This document shows, one piece after another, positions 59,910 through 64,000 of a DNA stretch of 64,000 nt. Source of the stretch: Pseudolysinimonas kribbensis. Lineage in GTDB: Bacteria > Actinomycetota > Actinomycetes > Actinomycetales > Microbacteriaceae. The translations under genes were made by a program, and so were the position numbers. Each line of letters opens with the position of its first letter. The first letter of the stretch is position 1. The DNA is taken from positions 2,852,001 through 2,916,000 of the forward strand of contig NZ_BSVB01000001.1 in the NCBI RefSeq assembly GCF_030161895.1. Reading direction: 5' to 3'. The notes beneath the pieces are model-generated. The model was given only the letters and a program-made list of their open reading frames with translations, had not been told where the DNA came from and searched no databases.

Positions 59910-60974
59910 ATGACGATTCCGCTCTCCGTGCTGGACCTCGCCGTCGTCCGATCCGACTCCTCGCACTCGGAGGCGCTCGCCGACACGATCGCCGTCGCGC
60001 GCGAGGCCGATCGGATCGGCTACCGGCGGTTCTGGGTCGCCGAGCACCATGGGATGCCCGGCATCGCCAGCTCGTCGCCGCCCGTGCTGATCGGCGCGGT
60101 CGCGGCGGCGACGGAGCGCATCCGCGTGGGGTCGGGCGGCGTCATGCTGCCGAACCACTCCTCGCTCGTCGTGGCGGAGCAGTTCGGCACGCTCGTCGCG
60201 CTGCACGGCGACCGCATCGACCTCGGACTCGGTCGCGCGGCCGGCACCGATCCGCTCGTCTCGGCGATGATCCGGCGCAACGTCGGCGTCGAGACCGTCG
60301 ACGACTTCCCCGCGCAGGTGCTCGAGCTGCTCGCGTACTTCGGCACCATCCCGGCGCTCGACGGGGGACAGGGCTCGCGCATCGTGGCGGTTCCGGGGAT
60401 GGGTGACTCGCCCGAGCTGTGGCTGCTCGGGTCCAGCGACTTCAGCGCGCGGCTGGCGGGCATGATGGGCCTGCCGTTCGCCTTCGCGCACCACTTCGCG
60501 GGCGGCGAGCAGACGCCTCTCGCGTTCGAGCTCTACCGCGACGCATTCCGGCCCTCGGTCGTGCTGAGCGAGCCGCACGCGATGGTCGCGATCTCGACGC
60601 TCGTCGCCGACTCCACCGACGAGGCGCGGCGGCTCATGCTGCCCGGGCAGCTGCAGTTCCTGCGGTTGCGCAGCGGGCATCCCACCCGGCTGCCGTCGCT
60701 CGAGGAGGCCGAGGCGCACCCGTGGACCGACGGCGAGCGCGCCTTCGCCGAGCAGCGCATCCGGCATCAGGCGATCGGCACCCTCGACGAGGTGCGCGCG
60801 GCGATCGACGGCCTGGTCGCGTCGACGGGGGCGGACGAGGTCATCGTCGTGCCGCAGGGGCCGACGCTCGACACGCGGCTGCGCACCCTGCGCGAGCTGG
60901 CTCCGAATGCCGCGCCGAGTGCCGCGCCCGACGCCGCGCCCGGTGTCGCGCCCGTCGCTGCACCCGCGACCTGA
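59910..60974 (+). CDS. LLM class flavin-dependent oxidoreductase
   Basis: 354 residues of the luciferase-like fold: [71 protein letters not shown] and [12 protein letters not shown] are the MsnO8-type signature. The tail repeats AAP units and is probably disordered. Uses FMN or F420; substrate unknown. It begins 48 nt after the sialidase stop. Confidence 0.92.
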   Translation: MTIPLSVLDLAVVRSDSSHSEALADTIAVAREADRIGYRRFWVAEHHGMPGIASSSPPVLIGAVAAATERIRVGSGGVMLPNHSSLVVAEQFGTLVALHGDRIDLGLGRAAGTDPLVSAMIRRNVGVETVDDFPAQVLELLAYFGTIPALDGGQGSRIVAVPGMGDSPELWLLGSSDFSARLAGMMGLPFAFAHHFAGGEQTPLAFELYRDAFRPSVVLSEPHAMVAISTLVADSTDEARRLMLPGQLQFLRLRSGHPTRLPSLEEAEAHPWTDGERAFAEQRIRHQAIGTLDEVRAAIDGLVASTGADEVIVVPQGPTLDTRLRTLRELAPNAAPSAAPDAAPGVAPVAAPAT

Positions 60975-60980
60975 CGGGCC

Positions 60981-61046
60981 GAGCGCCCACTTTCGCATCA
61001 TGTGGGCACCGGTGCACGTGCCGACGTGATGCGAACGTGGGCGCTC
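60981..61046. repeat. Long palindromic repeat, copy 1
   Basis: 20-bp arms (60981-61000 and 61027-61046, one mismatch) opening GAGCGCCCAC and closing GTGGGCGCTC, with a 26-nt loop that contains the palindrome GCACCGGTGC. Nearly the same unit recurs at 62068-62133, flanking the DUF559-type gene. Confidence 0.8.
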
Positions 61047-61136
61047 GCAGCCCTGCACACGCCGCGCGGCGTGGCGCCATCCCCGAAGGGCATCGCGGCG
61101 CCCCCGGGCGCCCCGTCGATCGGTCACCGTGTTCGG

Positions 61137-62116
61137 GTGGAGATCTCGATCGACCCGGATTGGCGCACGCGCTTCACCCGCACCGCGCATGCCGTGACCG
61201 CGCCGGAGCGCAACGCTCTCGCCCGCGCCGCGCGGTCGGGCCGTCTGCAGCGCGTGGTTCGCGGTGTCTACCGCGAACCTCCGCCGCGCCCGCCCTCGCG
61301 CGAGGACTCGCATCGGCAGCTCGTCTACGCCCATGACCTGCGCACCGAGGGTCGGCGGGTCTTCGTGAGCGAGTCCGCCGCGGCGCTCTGGCGGCTGCCG
61401 GTCATCGGCACCCCTCCGCCGATCGTGCACGTCGCCGACGGCATCGGAGGCGGGCACTCCTCGCGGGCGATCATGCGACACGCCACGGGGGTGCCGCGGG
61501 ATGTCGCGCGGATCGACGGCATCCGGGTCACGACGCTCGGCGAGACGGTCGTGAGCCTGCTGCGAACGCGTTCGCTCGCCGGCGGGCTCGCCGCGGTGGA
61601 CTCTGCGTTGAGCGGCATCGCGGAGGCGGGCGGCGCGCGCATCGCCCGCGAGGAGCTCGCCGTGCTCCTCGACCGGGAGGGGCGCGGGATGGGGCAGGCG
61701 CGACTTCTCGGCGCCCTTGCCGACGGGAGCGCCGGCTCACCGGGGAGAGCGTGAGCCGGGCCACGATGTACCGGGTCGGGGTGCCGCAGCCGCTGCTCCA
61801 GTTCCCGATGGTGGACAGGAACGGGGAGATGTTCGGCGACTTCTGCTGGCCGGAGCACGGACTGATCGGCGAATTCGACGGGATCGGCAAGTACCTCCGC
61901 GAGGAGTGGATGGACGGGCAGGATGCCGCCCGGGTCGTCATCGACGAGAAGCTGCGCGAGGACCGCATCCGGGCCCTCGGCTGGCGCGTGGTGCGATGGG
62001 GCTGGGCGGTCGCCCGTTCGCCCGCCGCATTGTCGACGCTGCTCGTGGATGCCGGCCTCCCGCGGCCGAGCGCCCACGTTCGCACCACCTGGGCGCCGGT
62101 GCACGTGCCGGCGTGA
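61137..62116 (+). CDS. AbiEi-antitoxin-like/DUF559 (Vsr-like nuclease fold) protein (frameshifted)
   Basis: About 326 residues. The N-terminal part (ERNALARAARSGRLQRVVRGVY) is the winged-helix typical of AbiEi-type proteins; VSESAAALWRLP and RVTTLGETVVSLLR follow. After the repair of one G in GGGG 61742-61745, the C-terminal part has FCWPEHGLIGEFDGIGKYL and DEKLREDRIRALGWRVVRW, the DUF559/Vsr-like nuclease core with Asp, Glu, Lys. The last 20 residues are encoded in the palindrome 62068. Role unknown. Confidence 0.82.
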
Positions 62117-62133
62117 TGCGAACGTGGGCGCTC
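62068..62133. repeat. Long palindromic repeat, copy 2
   Basis: Arms 62068-62087 and 62114-62133 with loop GGGCGCCGGTGCACGTGCC-type centre; closely matches the unit at 60981-61046. It overlaps the 3' end of the DUF559-type gene and lies before the convergent M3 peptidase. Confidence 0.8.
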
Positions 62134-62194
62134 AGCGCTACGGTCGCCGCCCGTCGCCAGCCGACCGTCGCCCGTCGCCCGTCGGGCTGAGGCG

Positions 62195-64000
62195 CTAGTC
62201 GAGCCCGCGGCGCTTCAGGAGCGGCGCGATGTCGGCGTCGCGACCGCGGAAGTCGCGGTAGGCCTCGAGGGGTCCTTCGATCCGCCGACGCCGAGCAGGC
62301 GCGAGCGGAACCGGTCGCCGTTGGCGCGGGTGAGGCCGCCGTTCTCCTTGAACCACTCGACCGTGTCGGCGTCGAGCACCTCGCTCCAGATATAGGAGTA
62401 GTAGCCCGCGTCGTAGCCGCCCGAGAACACGTGGGCGAAGTACGTGCTGCCGTAGCGCGGCGGCACGAGCGGGTCGTCGAGGCCGACCGCACGCAGGGCG
62501 TCGGCCTCGAACGCGGCCACGTCGGTGATCGCCTCGGCGGAGGCGCTCGACAGCTTGTGCCAGGCCTGGTCCAGCAGCGCGGCACCCAGGTACTCCGACG
62601 TCGCGAAGCCCTGGTTGAACTGCTCCGACTCCCGGATGCGCTCCACGACGGCCGGATCCAGCGGCTCGCCCGTCTCGTGGTGCCGGGCGTAGTTCTCCAG
62701 CACCTCGGGCCACAGCATCCACATCTCGTTGACCTGGCTCGGGAACTCGACGAAGTCGCGGAACACGTTCGTGCCCGAGAACTTCGGATACGTCACGTGC
62801 GCGAACAGTCCGTGCAGCGCGTGCCCGAACTCATGGAAGAACGTCGACACCTCGTCGAAGGTCAGCAGCGTCGGCTGGCCGGCGGCGGGCTTCGGAACGT
62901 TGAGGTTGTTGACCACGACCGAGCCGGGATGCCCCAGAAGCTCGTCCTGCGAGATGAGCGGGTTCATCCACGCGCCGCCGCGCTTCGAGTCGCGCGTGTA
63001 GAGGTCGAGGATGTAGAGGCCGAGCGCCGAGCCGTCCTCGTTGCTCACCTCGAACACGCGCGCATCGGGGTGGTAGGCGACGAGATCGGGGCGCTCGGTG
63101 AAGCTCACGCCGTACAGCAGGTGCGCGGCGTAGAAGACGCCGTCGTGCAGCACGCGCTCCGCCTCGAACCACGGGCGCAGTGCCGCGGTGTCGACGTCGT
63201 ACTTCTCGGCGCGCACCTTCTCGGTGTAGAAGCTCCAGTCCGAGGCGCGCAGCCCGCCGTCGAGGTCGCCCGCGACCGCGGCCAGGTCGGCCTGCTCGGC
63301 GCGTGCGTTGCGGGCCGCGGCGGGAGCCAGGCGGCCCAGCATGTCGGCCACGGCCTCCGGCGTGCGGGCCGTCTCGTCGGCCGTGACGGCCGCCGCATGC
63401 GACGAGAACCCGAGCAGCTCGGCGCGCTCGGCGCGCAGGCGGGCGATGCGCAGCACGTTCTCGCGGTTGTCGTGCTCGCCGCCGCGGCCGCCCCGTGAGC
63501 GGGATGCCGTCATGATCCGCTCGCGCAGCCCGCGGTCGGTGAGCGACGCCAGCCACGGGTGCCCGGTGGGCAGCACGAGGGTGACGAGCCAGCCCTCGAG
63601 GTCGCGCGCGGCGGCGGCCTCGCGCGCGGCCGACACCTCGCCCTCGCCGAGCCCGGCCAGCTCCGCCACATCGGTGACGTGCACCGCGAGCTCGTTGGTG
63701 TCGTTCAGCAGGTTCTTCTCGAACCGGGTGGTGAGGGTCGAGATCTCCTGGTTCAGCTCGCGCAGGCGCCGCTTCTGCGCGTCGTCGAGGGCGGCTCCGG
63801 CGATCGTCATCTCCGTGTACCAGCGCTCGACGAGGTAGCGCTGCTCGGCGTCGAGCCCGGCGGCGGCGTCGCCGCCGGCCTGGATGGCGTCGTGGATGGT
63901 CTTGACCCGCCAGTAGAGCATGGGGTCGAGCAGGATCGCGTCGTGATGGGCCGCGAGCTTCGGCGCGATGCGCTCCTCGAGCTCGTTCGTGAAGTCGCTG
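62195..64000 (-). CDS. M3 family metallopeptidase (oligopeptidase A/Dcp type), partial and frameshifted
   Basis: The frame is open to the window edge, so the N-terminus is missing; about 600 residues are present. Zinc site FFHEFGHALHGLF (HExxH), the third Glu in NEMWMLWPEVLENY, and the GGYDAGYYSYIWSEVL helix mark thimet-type M3 peptidases. One C added at the GGGG 62269-62272 restores the ending PLEAYRDFRGRDADIAPLL. Cytoplasmic; cleaves short peptides. Confidence 0.94.

Noticed and set aside
60981-62133. Classical insertion sequence around the DUF559-type gene
   Set aside because: No transposase, no target-site duplication seen, and the flanking repeats are palindromes in themselves, not simple terminal inverted repeats.
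62140-62190. Short CCGTCGCC-type direct repeats before the M3 peptidase stop
   Set aside because: Too short and irregular to be more than simple GC-rich sequence.

Overview
The window is 64 kb of very GC-rich DNA from an actinobacterium, most likely a member of the Microbacteriaceae. The support is the gene content (paired ClpP1/ClpP2, clpS next to a DUF2017 gene and a small zincin, EttA, oligoribonuclease, liv operons), many four-base start/stop overlaps, and a large set of genes whose start codon lies 5-7 nt after a TANNNT -10 hexamer, the actinobacterial leaderless promoter layout.

Layout. 0-9 kb: end of an ECF transporter operon (ATPase, EcfT), a P-loop protein, the zincin/DUF2017/ClpS/tRNA-His cluster, orn, an MFS-MarR pair, tRNA-Arg and small genes, an aldo/keto reductase. 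8-15 kb: an SSB-like protein, a lipoprotein, ettA, two hotdog thioesterases and a flavoprotein dehydrogenase. 15-20 kb: a complete branched-chain amino-acid type ABC operon (binding protein, hairpin, LivH, LivM, LivG, LivF). 20-30 kb: a four-gene operon (ABC ATPase, ABC permease, MscS channel, truncated globin), aminopeptidase N, ribose-5-P isomerase B, endonuclease VIII, Dps. 30-38 kb: a lipoprotein multicopper oxidase with a histidine kinase/LuxR regulator, and an unrecognised lipoprotein plus Cys-rich protein operon. 38.8-44.6 kb: a genomic island. 44.7-64 kb: a FabL-like reductase with an acyl-CoA ligase, tRNA-Pro, trigger factor, clpP1-clpP2, a copper cluster (YcnI, CopC, a Met/His-rich membrane protein) pointing against clpX, a BenE-type transporter, a large secreted sialidase-like protein, a luciferase-like oxidoreductase, a DUF559/AbiEi-type gene flanked by long palindromes, and an M3 peptidase running off the edge.

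The most notable structure is the island. It is about 5.7 kb and sits in the anticodon loop of tRNA-Gly(TCC). The native tRNA is split into a 3' half (38830-38870) and a 5' half (44597-44635) that share a 9-bp core; joined, they make a perfect tRNA. The island carries its own intact tRNA-Gly(TCC) with an encoded CCA. It has no recognisable integrase. Its genes are mostly unrecognised but include an XRE repressor with two related operators, a uracil-DNA-glycosylase-like protein, a ribbon-helix-helix-like protein and a winged-helix/TIR-like (nucleoside-deoxyribosyltransferase-like) protein of the type often suspected in phage defence.

Data quality matters here. At least 20 conserved genes are broken by single-base indels, nearly always one base missing from a run of G or C. 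I read these as consensus errors, not pseudogenes, and annotate the genes through them. The apparent LivG-LivF fusion is one such artefact.
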